NCBI RefSeq assembly: GCF_001757995.1
Contig: NZ_LXLV01000062.1
Span: 372,001 to 436,000, forward strand
Direction: 5' to 3'
From: Bacillus mycoides
GTDB lineage: Bacteria > Bacillota > Bacilli > Bacillales > Bacillaceae_G
Length of the DNA stretch: 64,000 nt
The translations under genes and the position numbers were made by a program. Shown in pieces: positions 37,611-46,259 of the stretch (positions within the stretch are counted from its first letter, which is position 1; each line of letters opens with the position of its first letter). Below the pieces are notes generated by a model. It did no database searches and was not told the origin of the DNA. It was given only the letters and a program-made list of their open reading frames with translations.

Positions 37611-37961
37611 CTATGCCACCCCCAACGTCGCGAGCGCATGCGCTTCACTTTCTTCTAAACGAACAATTTTGAATAGACCTGACATTTCAAATAAACGTTT
37701 AACAGGCGGTGAAATTGCACAGACAACCATCTCTCCACCTAATCCCTTTACATGTTTATATCGGCCTAATATAACGCCTAAACCTGAACTATCCATAAAT
37801 GTTAAGTTCTCTAGGCTCAAAACAATATGATGAACACCATGTGTCTCAATCATATCTGTTACTTTCGTTCGCAACTCTTCAGCAGTATGATGATCTAATT
37901 CACCCTCTAGCCTCACACATAAGACGTCACGTTTTACTTCTAAATGCATGGAAAGACTCAC
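37611..37961 (-). CDS. spoIIAA: Anti-sigma F factor antagonist
   Basis: A 116-residue STAS-domain protein. The phosphorylated serine lies in [16 protein letters not shown] (Ser57 or 58). When dephosphorylated by SpoIIE it displaces SigF from SpoIIAB. The start is GTG with TAAGGAGG upstream. It is first in spoIIAA-spoIIAB-sigF. Confidence 0.97.
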
Positions 37962-38002
37962 ACGATTTCCTCCTTATGCTCAAACTTTACTCTTTAACAT
38001 AA

Positions 38003-38031
38003 GATTTTCGTGATATAAAACAAGAATCCTT
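38003..38031 (-). promoter_or_regulatory. Possible sigma-H promoter of spoIIA
   Basis: On the minus strand AAGGATTC and GAAAATC are about 14 bases apart, a loose match to the sigma-H class that drives spoIIA in B. subtilis. Confidence 0.4.
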
Positions 38032-38104
38032 CCTACTGACAAAAGAAGAACTATTTCGTCATAAAGTGAAACCTTTCAGCAATTATCCCCGTAAATACGA
38101 ACAG

Positions 38105-38133
38105 AAAAGCGGCAAAATTTTCACCGCTATTTT
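38105..38133 (-). terminator. Terminator-like hairpin after dacF
   Basis: AAAATAGCGGTGAAAA and TTTTGCCGCTTTT form a stem and T-rich end on the minus strand, overlapping the dacF stop. It would separate dacF from spoIIA transcription at least partly. Confidence 0.75.
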
Positions 38134-39317
38134 GATGTTGAAAACATCCCAAAGCTTCGTTTAAATAACTCCCACCAGCTCGCTGCCTCAACATCTTCTT
38201 TCGCTACAATTGTTTGTTTTAATAAAACATCTTTATCTCTTTTAATAACAAGTGTGCCAAGTGCATCACCTTTTTTAATCGGTGCCTTCACTTTCTTTTC
38301 AGCAATCACTTCTTGTTTAACTTTGTCCATATTTTCGCCCTTCTTCATAAGAAGAGACACATTGTCTGACGCAACTAAATCTACTTTTTCTTCCTTACCT
38401 TTTCCTACTTGTACAGTCTTAATTTTCTCACCACGTGTATACAATTTCTTTGTCATGTATTGTCCAAATGCATAATCAAGAAGCTTCGTTACTTGATTGT
38501 TCCGCTCTTTTGAGGTAGGTGCTCCCATTACAACTGAAATAACACGCATACCATTTTTCTCAGCCGATGCCGTTAAACAATATTTCGCTTCTGTCGTAAA
38601 GCCTGTTTTCACTCCATCTACTCCAGGATAAAAACGTACTAACTTATTCGTATTAACGAGCCAAAACTTCTTATCCGTATTTTCACGTAAATAGTCTTCA
38701 TATTTACCTGTGTATTTGCGAATAAGTGGATACTTCATCAACTCTTTCGCCATAATAGCCATATCATTCGCTGTAGAATAATGATCTTTGGCCGGGAGAC
38801 CTGTCGGATTTTGAAAATGGGTATTTTTCAGTCCTAGATCTTTCGCTTTTTTGTTCATCATATTTACGAAGCCTTCTTCTGAACCAGCGATATGCTCAGC
38901 TACTGCAACAGATGCATCATTTCCGGATGCAATGGCAATACCCTTTAGCATTTCATTTACGGTCATCTCTTCCCCAGGCTCTAAAAAGATTTGTGATCCA
39001 CCCATTGAAGCTGCATGTTCACTTGCTCTAACTTTATCATTTAGTTTTAGTTTTCCTTTTTCAACTTGTTCCATAATTAACAACATTGTCATAATCTTTG
39101 TCATACTGGCAGGTGGTAACTTTTCATTCGGATTTTTATCAAATAAAACTTTACCTGTATCTTGCTCAATTACGATTGCTGACGACGCTTGTTCCGCTAA
39201 CTTCGGCGCGGTTTCTTCTGTTTTCTCCTGCTTCGTTTTCTCAGACTGTGCGAAACTAACTGAAGTACCAGAAAGCAATAACATGAAACAAACAAGTATT
39301 CCAAAAACTCGCTTCAT
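38127..39317 (-). CDS. dacF: D-alanyl-D-alanine carboxypeptidase DacF
   Basis: A 396-residue low-molecular-weight penicillin-binding protein (peptidase S11). After a signal peptide (about 1-23, ending SFA) come SxxK in ASMTKIM, SGN in IASGNDAS and KTG in DGVKTGFT, then a C-terminal beta domain and an amphipathic anchor. It trims peptidoglycan peptides. Position directly before spoIIAA marks it as DacF, made in the forespore in B. subtilis. GGAGGGTTAG precedes the ATG. Confidence 0.94.
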   Translation of the reverse strand: MKRVFGILVCFMLLLSGTSVSFAQSEKTKQEKTEETAPKLAEQASSAIVIEQDTGKVLFDKNPNEKLPPASMTKIMTMLLIMEQVEKGKLKLNDKVRASEHAASMGGSQIFLEPGEEMTVNEMLKGIAIASGNDASVAVAEHIAGSEEGFVNMMNKKAKDLGLKNTHFQNPTGLPAKDHYSTANDMAIMAKELMKYPLIRKYTGKYEDYLRENTDKKFWLVNTNKLVRFYPGVDGVKTGFTTEAKYCLTASAEKNGMRVISVVMGAPTSKERNNQVTKLLDYAFGQYMTKKLYTRGEKIKTVQVGKGKEEKVDLVASDNVSLLMKKGENMDKVKQEVIAEKKVKAPIKKGDALGTLVIKRDKDVLLKQTIVAKEDVEAASWWELFKRSFGMFSTSK

Positions 39318-39396
39318 GACTAACCCTCCATTCTATATCAAACTTATTTTTTCCAATTTATACATTTTTAATACCATATTTTTCTATCATTTTCGG

Positions 39397-39425
39397 TTGA
39401 CAACTAAATTCATTGCCTATATTGT
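39397..39425 (+). promoter_or_regulatory. Promoter of the GntR-ABC operon
   Basis: A consensus TTGACA and TATTGT with a 17-base spacer; the -10 abuts the inverted repeat. Confidence 0.6.
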
Positions 39426-39460
39426 ATTAAGTGTATTACACGTAGTAGTACACTTAATAC
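39424..39460 (+). promoter_or_regulatory. Perfect 12-bp inverted repeat operator before the GntR gene
   Basis: GTATTAAGTGTA and TACACTTAATAC are separated by 13 bases, just downstream of the -10 and about 24 bases before the start codon. It is the likely binding site of the encoded GntR-type protein (autorepression). Confidence 0.7.
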
Positions 39461-39483
39461 TCATCAGGAAGGAGACATTGCTC

Positions 39484-39903
39484 TTGCATATTCAACTTGA
39501 TCCAAGAAGCAACACTCCGATATGGGAACAAATTGTTCAAAATATAAAAGAACTCGTATTGAAAAACATGTTAGCTCCAAGTGATAAGCTTCCTTCTGTA
39601 CGCGAGCTCGCTTCTTTGCTCGTCATAAATCCAAATACAGTTAGCAAAGCATATCAAGAATTAGAACGCCAAGGGATTATTGAAACATTACGAGGAAAAG
39701 GAACATTTGTATCCCAATCGATTACCCCAACATTAGACGAAAGGAAAATCGCTATGGTTGAAAAGCAATTTCATCAATTATTACTAGAAGCCTCTTATCT
39801 TGGGATTACGAAAGATAAAATTCATAACTGGATAGATTCATACTATAAAGAGATTGGAGGAAATACAGATGCTGAAAGTGACAAATCTGAAGAAAACAAT
39901 TGA
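39484..39903 (+). CDS. GntR-family repressor (YtrA type)
   Basis: A 139-residue regulator. The winged helix (about 5-75) shows NTPIWEQIVQNIKELVL, KLPSVRELASLLVINPNTVSKAYQELERQGII and RGKGTFVS. The C-terminal part is only a short helical YtrA-like dimerisation tail. The start is TTG at 39484, eight bases after GGAGA. It overlaps the ATPase gene by 35 bases. It probably represses this operon, like B. subtilis YtrA, which responds to cell-wall antibiotics; the signal here is unknown. Confidence 0.88.
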   Translation: MHIQLDPRSNTPIWEQIVQNIKELVLKNMLAPSDKLPSVRELASLLVINPNTVSKAYQELERQGIIETLRGKGTFVSQSITPTLDERKIAMVEKQFHQLLLEASYLGITKDKIHNWIDSYYKEIGGNTDAESDKSEENN

Positions 39904-40750
39904 TAATCAAACGATTTTAGACGATGTTTCTTTCACATTACAAAAGGGTAGTATCGTCGGATTGCTCGGAAGAAACGGTGCGGGGAAAACTACTTTATTA
40001 CGAACGATGGTCGGTATTTTAGATCCCGATGCAGGAACTGTTACATACGAAGATACAGATGTTCATAAGCATCCTGAAATTAAACAAAAAGTTGTATATG
40101 TTCCGGATTCTACTAGCATACTGAACGGATATACAGTGAAGGAAATCGTGAAGTTTTATAAAGCAGTTTATACCGCATTTGATGAACAATATTTTTATGA
40201 AATATTAGAACGTTTTAACTTACCAAACAAACGAATTCGTAGTTATTCAAAAGGAATGAAAGCATTACTTGCGATCATTTTAGCTTTCGCTGCGAAAGCA
40301 GAATATATCATTTTAGATGAACCGACAAACGGACTTGATCCTATCGTTAAAAGACAGATTCTACAATTTCTTGTTGAAGAAGTAGCAGAAAAAGAAATTA
40401 CAATTTTCATCTCCACTCACCATTTAGATGAAGTTGAAAAAATTGCCGATACAATCATTATTTTAAAAGGACATACAGTAGATTCTATTACATCACTAGA
40501 TGATGCAAAATCACGATTTGCTAAAGTGCAAGTTGCTTACGAACGATCACTACCTCAAAAACTAGAAAACTTAAGCAATATTAAAATATTAAATCAAACA
40601 GGAAAAGTATATACGATTTTAATTGAAGGAAATGTTGCTACAACACTGGAGAAGTTTTATAAAGAGCAACCAATACTCATTGAAGAATTATCAATGTCAC
40701 TTGAAGATGTCTTCGTTACGACACTTGAGGAGGATGGGTATGTTTCATAA
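39869..40750 (+). CDS. ABC transporter ATP-binding protein
   Basis: A 293-residue ATPase. Walker A is GRNGAGKTT, the signature is YSKGMKALLAIILA (variant of LSGGQ), Walker B is YIILDEPTNGLDP, and the switch histidine is in ISTHHLDE. It energises the two permeases encoded next. GGAGGAAATAC precedes the ATG. The family resembles YtrB-type exporters. It overlaps genes on both sides. Confidence 0.92.
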   Translation: MLKVTNLKKTIDNQTILDDVSFTLQKGSIVGLLGRNGAGKTTLLRTMVGILDPDAGTVTYEDTDVHKHPEIKQKVVYVPDSTSILNGYTVKEIVKFYKAVYTAFDEQYFYEILERFNLPNKRIRSYSKGMKALLAIILAFAAKAEYIILDEPTNGLDPIVKRQILQFLVEEVAEKEITIFISTHHLDEVEKIADTIIILKGHTVDSITSLDDAKSRFAKVQVAYERSLPQKLENLSNIKILNQTGKVYTILIEGNVATTLEKFYKEQPILIEELSMSLEDVFVTTLEEDGYVS

Positions 40751-41801
40751 GGCGTTGTGGATGTGGAATTGGAAGCGCGGGAAATATGCTGTGTTACTGT
40801 TTTTCTTTAGTTCACTTTATCTTTTATCTTTCGGATACTTTAGAGCAGCCGAGCGACAACTTGCTGAATATCACGAGTTGCAAGAAAAGGGAACGTACTA
40901 TTATTTCTATTCTTTTGGGTCAGGGGAAAGTAATAGCTTTTGGTTAACTGTTCTTATCATTGCTTTAGCTTGTTTATTGATGGGATGGGAACGTAGTAGC
41001 CAGTCTAATACTTTACTTATGACGATGCCATTTAAAAGAAAAGATGTTTTTTTATCTAAATGGGCTTTTGGTTCATTTTGTATTGTAGGCTCATTACTTA
41101 TAAATTGGATCCTTATGTATGTTATTTATAGAACAACAATCCATTTTGATTATCAATCATTTGGACCATTTCATCGATACTTTCTTTATGCGATTGTTTC
41201 TTATGTTGCAGTATATACAGCGGCACTATGTATCGGTACTTTTACTGGAAGCATCGTTTCACAAGTGGTCTTTTGTATTCCGTGGCTTCTAATGGGACTC
41301 ACATTCATCTCATTATTATACACTTTTACAACAAACCATTTAGATGCTACAAGTACTAAAAATAATAAATTATATGAACAACTTTATGAAATCAACCAAA
41401 AAACAAATATAGTTGCACCAATTTATCGCTTTTCTATTAATTATGAATATAATCCAAAATTCCGTAAGAAGGACAACGATCCAACTACTTTAAGAAATCC
41501 AGCATCTCATATGTATTATTCAACCAAATCAATGTTACTCCCTATTTTCTATACAATATTTTACTTACTACTTGGAACATATTTATATACACGATCGCCA
41601 AATGAAAACACTCAAAAGATATTTATTTTCCAAAAACATTTACGAATATGGGTATGGGGGACAACCATTTATTTTGCATTACTAGGTGGCTATAAAATAA
41701 ATCAATTTAATTTCTTACTTAACTACTATATCAGTTTGCTTCTCGCTGGAATCATTACTTATGTTGTACTATCACGTCTAACAAATTATAAAGTTTTTTA
41801 A
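40740..41801 (+). CDS. ABC-2 type permease, first of two paralogues
   Basis: A 353-residue membrane protein with about six hydrophobic segments beginning MFHKALWMWNWKRGKYAVLL. Conserved pieces shared with the next gene are LLMGWERSSQSNTLLMTMPFKRKDV and FGPFHRYF, showing a recent duplication. It overlaps the ATPase stop by 11 bases, with GAGGAGGATG as the ribosome site. The transported substrate is unknown. Confidence 0.85.
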   Translation: MFHKALWMWNWKRGKYAVLLFFFSSLYLLSFGYFRAAERQLAEYHELQEKGTYYYFYSFGSGESNSFWLTVLIIALACLLMGWERSSQSNTLLMTMPFKRKDVFLSKWAFGSFCIVGSLLINWILMYVIYRTTIHFDYQSFGPFHRYFLYAIVSYVAVYTAALCIGTFTGSIVSQVVFCIPWLLMGLTFISLLYTFTTNHLDATSTKNNKLYEQLYEINQKTNIVAPIYRFSINYEYNPKFRKKDNDPTTLRNPASHMYYSTKSMLLPIFYTIFYLLLGTYLYTRSPNENTQKIFIFQKHLRIWVWGTTIYFALLGGYKINQFNFLLNYYISLLLAGIITYVVLSRLTNYKVF

Positions 41802-41813
41802 AGGAGGGGGCCT

Positions 41814-42878
41814 ATGTTTCAAAAAGCACTATGGCTAAGAACGTATCAACAAAGTAAATATGTTGTGTGGTTGTTTTGGTTCGTTAGCTTCTATACTTTA
41901 TCATATAAATACTATATGGCTTCTATTCAACAGCTATACTTTCTAAATGACAATAAAAAGTGGAACTATGTATATCACTACCACTTTGATTTAACACTTA
42001 TAGACCCTGTCATACTGTTAGGTGGTGTACTTATCGTTCTAGCTTGTACATTAATTGGTTGGGAAAGACAAAATAACTCTAGTGACTTGTTGTGGTCTAT
42101 GCCCTTTAAACGTTCACACCTCTATATAACAAAATGGTTGTTTGGAATCTGTAATATTGTTGCGATTGTCGTTTTAAACTGGGGACTATTTGCTATTATG
42201 AAAAAGTTGACTTTTCATAATAAGTATCAAGTATTCTCCCCATTTCATAGCTACTTTATATACATGTTAATTGTATTAATTGCTATTTATACGCTTGCTT
42301 TATGTATAGGAACAATTACTGGGAATATTCTCTCGCAGGGACTTCTCACTGCAGCTATATTCATGTTTCCATTGTTATTTCCATCCCTTATCTCAGCAGT
42401 CATCGCTGTTCACTCGAATACTGACTTTCATGAGGACAATGGCAATATGCATCGTGTTATGGAAAACATACGCATTTCAGGTCCAGCAGAAGATTTTCAT
42501 ATTAGATTTGATTATAATCCGCAAAGTGCCTATACCGATCCTGATGGAGTGCGTCATAATGAACCAAACTTTACAAAAATCCCTTCAGTAAAAACATTGA
42601 TTGGACCTATTGTAAATATAATTATTTTATTACCACTCGGTATATATTTATATGTTCGTTCATTCAATGAGCGGAATGGTAGTTTCTTACTATATCCAAA
42701 GCTTCAAAAAATATTTATGGTCTGCGCTATTTTCTGTATTGGAATTAGCGGTGGTTTAATAATTGGCGGAACCCATTCGTTGCTTAATTTTTACATTGGT
42801 TTGTTCGGAACAAGCATAATTAGCTATTTTCTTCTATCTAAAATATTGAGATTGAAGGTCTCTTGGAATTTCAAATAG
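41814..42878 (+). CDS. ABC-2 type permease, second paralogue
   Basis: A 354-residue protein homologous to the preceding permease (LIGWERQNNSSDLLWSMPFK, FSPFHSYF). It has six or so membrane segments and a large outside loop rich in polar residues around 195-260. The two probably form a heterodimer with the ATPase. AAAGGAGGGGG precedes the ATG. A terminator follows at once. Confidence 0.85.
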   Translation: MFQKALWLRTYQQSKYVVWLFWFVSFYTLSYKYYMASIQQLYFLNDNKKWNYVYHYHFDLTLIDPVILLGGVLIVLACTLIGWERQNNSSDLLWSMPFKRSHLYITKWLFGICNIVAIVVLNWGLFAIMKKLTFHNKYQVFSPFHSYFIYMLIVLIAIYTLALCIGTITGNILSQGLLTAAIFMFPLLFPSLISAVIAVHSNTDFHEDNGNMHRVMENIRISGPAEDFHIRFDYNPQSAYTDPDGVRHNEPNFTKIPSVKTLIGPIVNIIILLPLGIYLYVRSFNERNGSFLLYPKLQKIFMVCAIFCIGISGGLIIGGTHSLLNFYIGLFGTSIISYFLLSKILRLKVSWNFK

Positions 42879-42879
42879 A

Positions 42880-42906
42880 ATAACCTCCTCTCAAAAGGAG
42901 GTTATT
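42880..42906 (+). terminator. Bidirectional terminator after the ABC operon
   Basis: ATAACCTCCT and AGGAGGTTAT form a perfect stem; the stop of the convergent gene overlaps it. Confidence 0.88.
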
Positions 42907-43447
42907 TTACATTCTCTCTCCTATCCCCATACACCATCTCTTCTTTCATCCCAAATCCATCACCGTTTTGTACAATTTGTTCTGTCGGTGCGACTACACT
43001 TTCAGCAATTTTCCATTCCCCACGCTCTTTCAGAAACACTTGCAGAAAATAGTTCATACCATTTAATTGATATGCATTTTCTTTTTTCACATTATAGTGC
43101 ACCGCAATGTAATACACTTGGATATTTTCTTTTCCTGCCTTCGATACGTACTGCGATAATCTCGGAATGTACATAGCTGCTTTTTGAAACGGTAATTGCT
43201 TCGCTTTAACGAGCGATGAACTTGTTACGTTACGCAGAGTGTCCTGATTACGAATATTATCGCTATGGTGGAATAACACTGTGTTTTGCATAGAACGAAC
43301 CCATAATTTCGAATATAAGACAGTATTATCATTTTCAATGTACTTCACTTCTTTTTGCACCACTTGGATAGGGGTATCGGCGTACATGAATGTAGTAAAA
43401 CAGAAAAAGCTTCCAAGTAAAATGGTAAGTGCAGCAATATATTTCAT
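42902..43447 (-). CDS. Uncharacterised secreted protein
   Basis: A 181-residue protein with a signal peptide (residues 1-23, ending MYA). The mature part is mixed alpha/beta with VYYIAVHYNVKKENAYQLNG and WKIAESVVAP, suggestive of an NTF2-like or DUF-type fold, but I do not recognise the family. GATTGGAGGAAAG precedes the ATG. It stands alone between terminators. Confidence 0.7.
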   Translation of the reverse strand: MKYIAALTILLGSFFCFTTFMYADTPIQVVQKEVKYIENDNTVLYSKLWVRSMQNTVLFHHSDNIRNQDTLRNVTSSSLVKAKQLPFQKAAMYIPRLSQYVSKAGKENIQVYYIAVHYNVKKENAYQLNGMNYFLQVFLKERGEWKIAESVVAPTEQIVQNGDGFGMKEEMVYGDRRENVK

Positions 43448-43507
43448 AATCTTTCCTCCAATCTTTTTAATTAAAGTATCGGGGTTTCAAAATATTTTTA
43501 TTCAAAA

Positions 43508-43543
43508 GAAAAAGGATAGGAAAGCTATCGCTTCCTATCCTCA
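43508..43543 (-). terminator. Terminator of the MarR gene
   Basis: On the minus strand GAGGATAGGA and TCCTATCCTTTTT form a stem with T run, just after the stop. Confidence 0.85.
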
Positions 43544-43547
43544 TTTA

Positions 43548-43967
43548 TTATAATACGCGGCCAAATAGTTCTAAAACCATTTCTATCTCTTGGTCGCTCC
43601 AACCTTTAAATCTCTCTTTATAATATTCTTTACGCACAGCTTCAAGCTTTTCAGTTACTTCTCGTCCGTGTTCTGTAATTTCTAAGTACACGATACGACG
43701 GTCTGAATTTGAACGTTTTCTTTCAACAAACCCTTTTCGTACGAGACGATCTGTTACAGCTGTAATATGACTGGAGGTTACGTTTACTTCACTCGCAATT
43801 TGCGAAGCCATCTGTGGACTTTTTAAAAATAACGCACGTAATACAGAGAATTCGTTATATGGCATATGCTCTGAAAAACGTGTATTAATATCATTTTGTA
43901 ATAAACGTATCATCTTTCGAAATGATGCAGATAAATCTAAAATCAGTGTTTCTCTATTTTCGTTCAC
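43548..43967 (-). CDS. MarR-family transcriptional regulator
   Basis: A 139-residue winged-helix dimer. The recognition helix region is ASEVNVTSSHITAVTDRLVRKGFVERKRSNSDRRIVYLEIT, with the MarR wing DRR signature. GTG start. It is divergent from the SIMPL gene and may regulate it; no clear dyad was found between them. Ligand unknown. Confidence 0.88.
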   Translation of the reverse strand: MNENRETLILDLSASFRKMIRLLQNDINTRFSEHMPYNEFSVLRALFLKSPQMASQIASEVNVTSSHITAVTDRLVRKGFVERKRSNSDRRIVYLEITEHGREVTEKLEAVRKEYYKERFKGWSDQEIEMVLELFGRVL

Positions 43968-44127
43968 TAGCCTCGTCCCTTTTTTATCATATTTACAAAT
44001 ATTATAATCTATAAATACCTATGTTGTATATGCTTTCTTCCCTCAACATTCTCATTTATGTAACTTTTTTCATACGATTTTCTTTTTTGTTCACACATAT
44101 ACATGTAAAAAAGGATGGTGAGCATAA

Positions 44128-44799
44128 ATGCAAAGTGGAATGAATCCGTATTTACATAATATCCGTACGACAAATACTGGTAAAGAAGCTACTATTACTG
44201 TACAAGGAGAAGGCATTATAAAAGCAAAACCAAATGTTGTCATATTAACACTGGGCATTCGAACGGATAGTAAAAATGTAAAACAAGCGCAAGAAGAAAA
44301 TGCAGTGCAATCGAAACAATTACTTGATGCACTCAAACAGCTAGGTATTGCCGATAAAGATATAGAAACCATTTCTTATACGATTACGCCTCAATACGAA
44401 TATGTAAATGATAAAGCATTACTACAAGGCTACCGTGTGGAGCATTTGTATGAAATTACCGTTTTAAATGTGCAAAAAGCAGGGGAAGTATATGATATAG
44501 CCGTTTCGAATGGTGCAAACGTTGCAAAAGGATTACGTTTTCGAATATCTCATCCAAATAAATATTATGAGCAAGCTCTCATTCAAGCTCTGCAACAAGC
44601 AGTAGACAAAGCTCGTACAATTGCGAGTACCTACAATTTAAATATTAATCCTGTTCCCCTCTCATTCGTTGAAGAATCTGTCCAATTACCACGGGAGATC
44701 GCATCATATGCTACTTTGCATGCGCAAGCAGCTCCGCCCATTCAATCAGGAGAACTAGAAATCATTTCATCTATCCGGGCAATTTTTACGTATTTATAA
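44128..44799 (+). CDS. SIMPL (DUF541) domain protein
   Basis: A 223-residue protein of the SIMPL family. The domain runs from TITVQGEGIIKAKPNVVILTLGI to the end, with ISYTITPQYEY and GANVAKGLRFRISHPNKYYEQAL in between. Unlike many relatives it shows no signal peptide. AAAGGATGGTGAGC precedes the ATG. The family's biochemical role is unsettled. Confidence 0.85.
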   Translation: MQSGMNPYLHNIRTTNTGKEATITVQGEGIIKAKPNVVILTLGIRTDSKNVKQAQEENAVQSKQLLDALKQLGIADKDIETISYTITPQYEYVNDKALLQGYRVEHLYEITVLNVQKAGEVYDIAVSNGANVAKGLRFRISHPNKYYEQALIQALQQAVDKARTIASTYNLNINPVPLSFVEESVQLPREIASYATLHAQAAPPIQSGELEIISSIRAIFTYL

Positions 44800-44834
44800 A
44801 TAAATTCATTTATAAGTAACCGTTATCATTTTCG

Positions 44835-44865
44835 TTGTTGTAAAAACATGATGTTCTGATATAAT
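44835..44865 (+). promoter_or_regulatory. Promoter of the purine permease gene
   Basis: TATAAT lies 16 bases after TTGTAA (44838-44843), or 19 after TTGTTG. It drives a leader of about 60 bases. Confidence 0.55.
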
Positions 44866-44913
44866 AAAGGACGGTGAGCTCTTACATAAGAGATATCACG
44901 GGTGGGAGAGGGA

Positions 44914-44931
44914 TATGAAAAAGAAGGTTTA
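44914..44931 (+). other. Possible five-codon leader peptide
   Basis: GGGAGAGGGAT is followed by ATGAAAAAGAAGGTTTAA, encoding MKKKV. The stop lies two bases from the permease ATG, and the leader covers the permease ribosome site GAAGG. It may couple translation. Confidence 0.35.
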
Positions 44932-44933
44932 AC

Positions 44934-46223
44934 ATGAAAGGAATACTTGAAAGAACATTTAAATTAGACTTACACCAAACATCACCAAAACAAGAAGTTT
45001 TAGCTGGAGTCACGTCATTTTTCACAATCGTTTATATTATGATTGTAAATGCGTCAATCTTATCAGATGCCGGCATTCCTCTTGAAGCAGGAATTTTGGC
45101 AACTGTTTTCAGTTCATTTGTCGGATGTCTACTTATGGCATTTTGGGCAAATGCACCTGCTATTCTTGTCCCTGGTATGGGTGTAAATGCATTCTTCACG
45201 TACACTGCTGTGCATACGCTCGGTTTAGCTTGGCAAGAAGCATTGGCAGCTGTTTTTATCGCCGGTATTATTTTTGCAATTGCTGCTTTTACACCAATTG
45301 CTCGCGTGCTTTCGGTATCGATTCCAAAGTCATTAAAGGAAGCGATCACTGTCGGTATCGGGTTGTTTTTAGCTTTCATCGGCTTGCAAAAAGGTGGTTT
45401 AGTCGTTTCGCATCCTAATACTGCTGTTGCAATGGGGAAATTAAGTAGTCCTATCGTTCTTGCAACACTACTTACTCTTATTGTGGCACTTGTGCTATTT
45501 GTTCGTAACGTACGTGGAAACTTTTTATGGACGATTGCAATTGGAACTGGTATTGCATGGCTGTTTGGTCTTGTTGATACGAGTCAAATGGGAAATAGTT
45601 CGTTTTCATTCGCTAATTATGGCGATGTGTTTGGAGCTATGTCATTTGGAAAACTTTCTTCCTTACCATTTTGGATTGCAACATTCTCCTTAAGCATGGT
45701 GCTTATTTTTGAGAACATGGGACTACTGCACGGTTTATTAGAAGATGATCGTAAATTCCCACGTGCTTACCAAGCAAATGCAATTTCAGCAATGACATGT
45801 GGTCTATTTGGCACAAGCCCTACCGTTTCAACAGTAGAGAGTGCCGCAGGTATTACTGCAGGCGGAAAAACAGGTCTGACGTCTATCGTTACAGGGTTGT
45901 TATTCTTCGCATCACTGTTTGCGCTTCCGTTTGTCAAAATAATTCCTGATAGTGCCATTGCACCAATCTTAATTATTATTGGCGGTCTGATGATTACAAG
46001 CATTCAACAAATTCCTCTGAACGACTTTTCAGAAGGATTTCCAGCGTTTTTAATTATCGTTATGATCCCGCTCACATATAGTATCGCTGATGGCATTGCG
46101 TTCGGATTTATTGCTTATCCTATCTTGAAAGTTGCTCTTGGAAAGCGTAAAGAAGTCGCACCGTCCATGTATATTATTACATGCTTATTCTTAGCCATGT
46201 TCGTATTACACGCTATTGGCTAA
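44934..46223 (+). CDS. pbuG: NCS2 guanine/hypoxanthine permease (PbuG/AzgA type)
   Basis: A 429-residue uracil/xanthine-permease-fold transporter with 12 or more membrane segments. Family motifs are VLVPGMGVNAFFTYT, IGLFLAFIGLQKGGLV, FENMGLLHGLLE and FGTSPTVSTVESAAGITAGG. It imports hypoxanthine, guanine or adenine by proton symport; the exact base is inferred. No purine riboswitch is seen upstream, unlike B. subtilis pbuG. A strong terminator follows. Confidence 0.88.
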   Translation: MKGILERTFKLDLHQTSPKQEVLAGVTSFFTIVYIMIVNASILSDAGIPLEAGILATVFSSFVGCLLMAFWANAPAILVPGMGVNAFFTYTAVHTLGLAWQEALAAVFIAGIIFAIAAFTPIARVLSVSIPKSLKEAITVGIGLFLAFIGLQKGGLVVSHPNTAVAMGKLSSPIVLATLLTLIVALVLFVRNVRGNFLWTIAIGTGIAWLFGLVDTSQMGNSSFSFANYGDVFGAMSFGKLSSLPFWIATFSLSMVLIFENMGLLHGLLEDDRKFPRAYQANAISAMTCGLFGTSPTVSTVESAAGITAGGKTGLTSIVTGLLFFASLFALPFVKIIPDSAIAPILIIIGGLMITSIQQIPLNDFSEGFPAFLIIVMIPLTYSIADGIAFGFIAYPILKVALGKRKEVAPSMYIITCLFLAMFVLHAIG

Positions 46224-46259
46224 GAAAAAAACACCGAGGAAATCCTCGGTGTTTTTTTA
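46224..46259 (+). terminator. Bidirectional terminator between the permease and corA
   Basis: AAACACCGAGGA and TCCTCGGTGTTT form a near-perfect stem with flanking A and T runs. Confidence 0.92.

Noticed and set aside
38851-39483. A long frame opposite dacF that joins the GntR regulator.
   Set aside because: It is antisense to dacF; the regulator's own ribosome site GGAGA and TTG start are at 39471-39484.
44800-44933. A purine riboswitch before the NCS2 permease.
   Set aside because: The conserved three-way-junction sequences are not present; only a short AT-rich leader with a promoter is seen.
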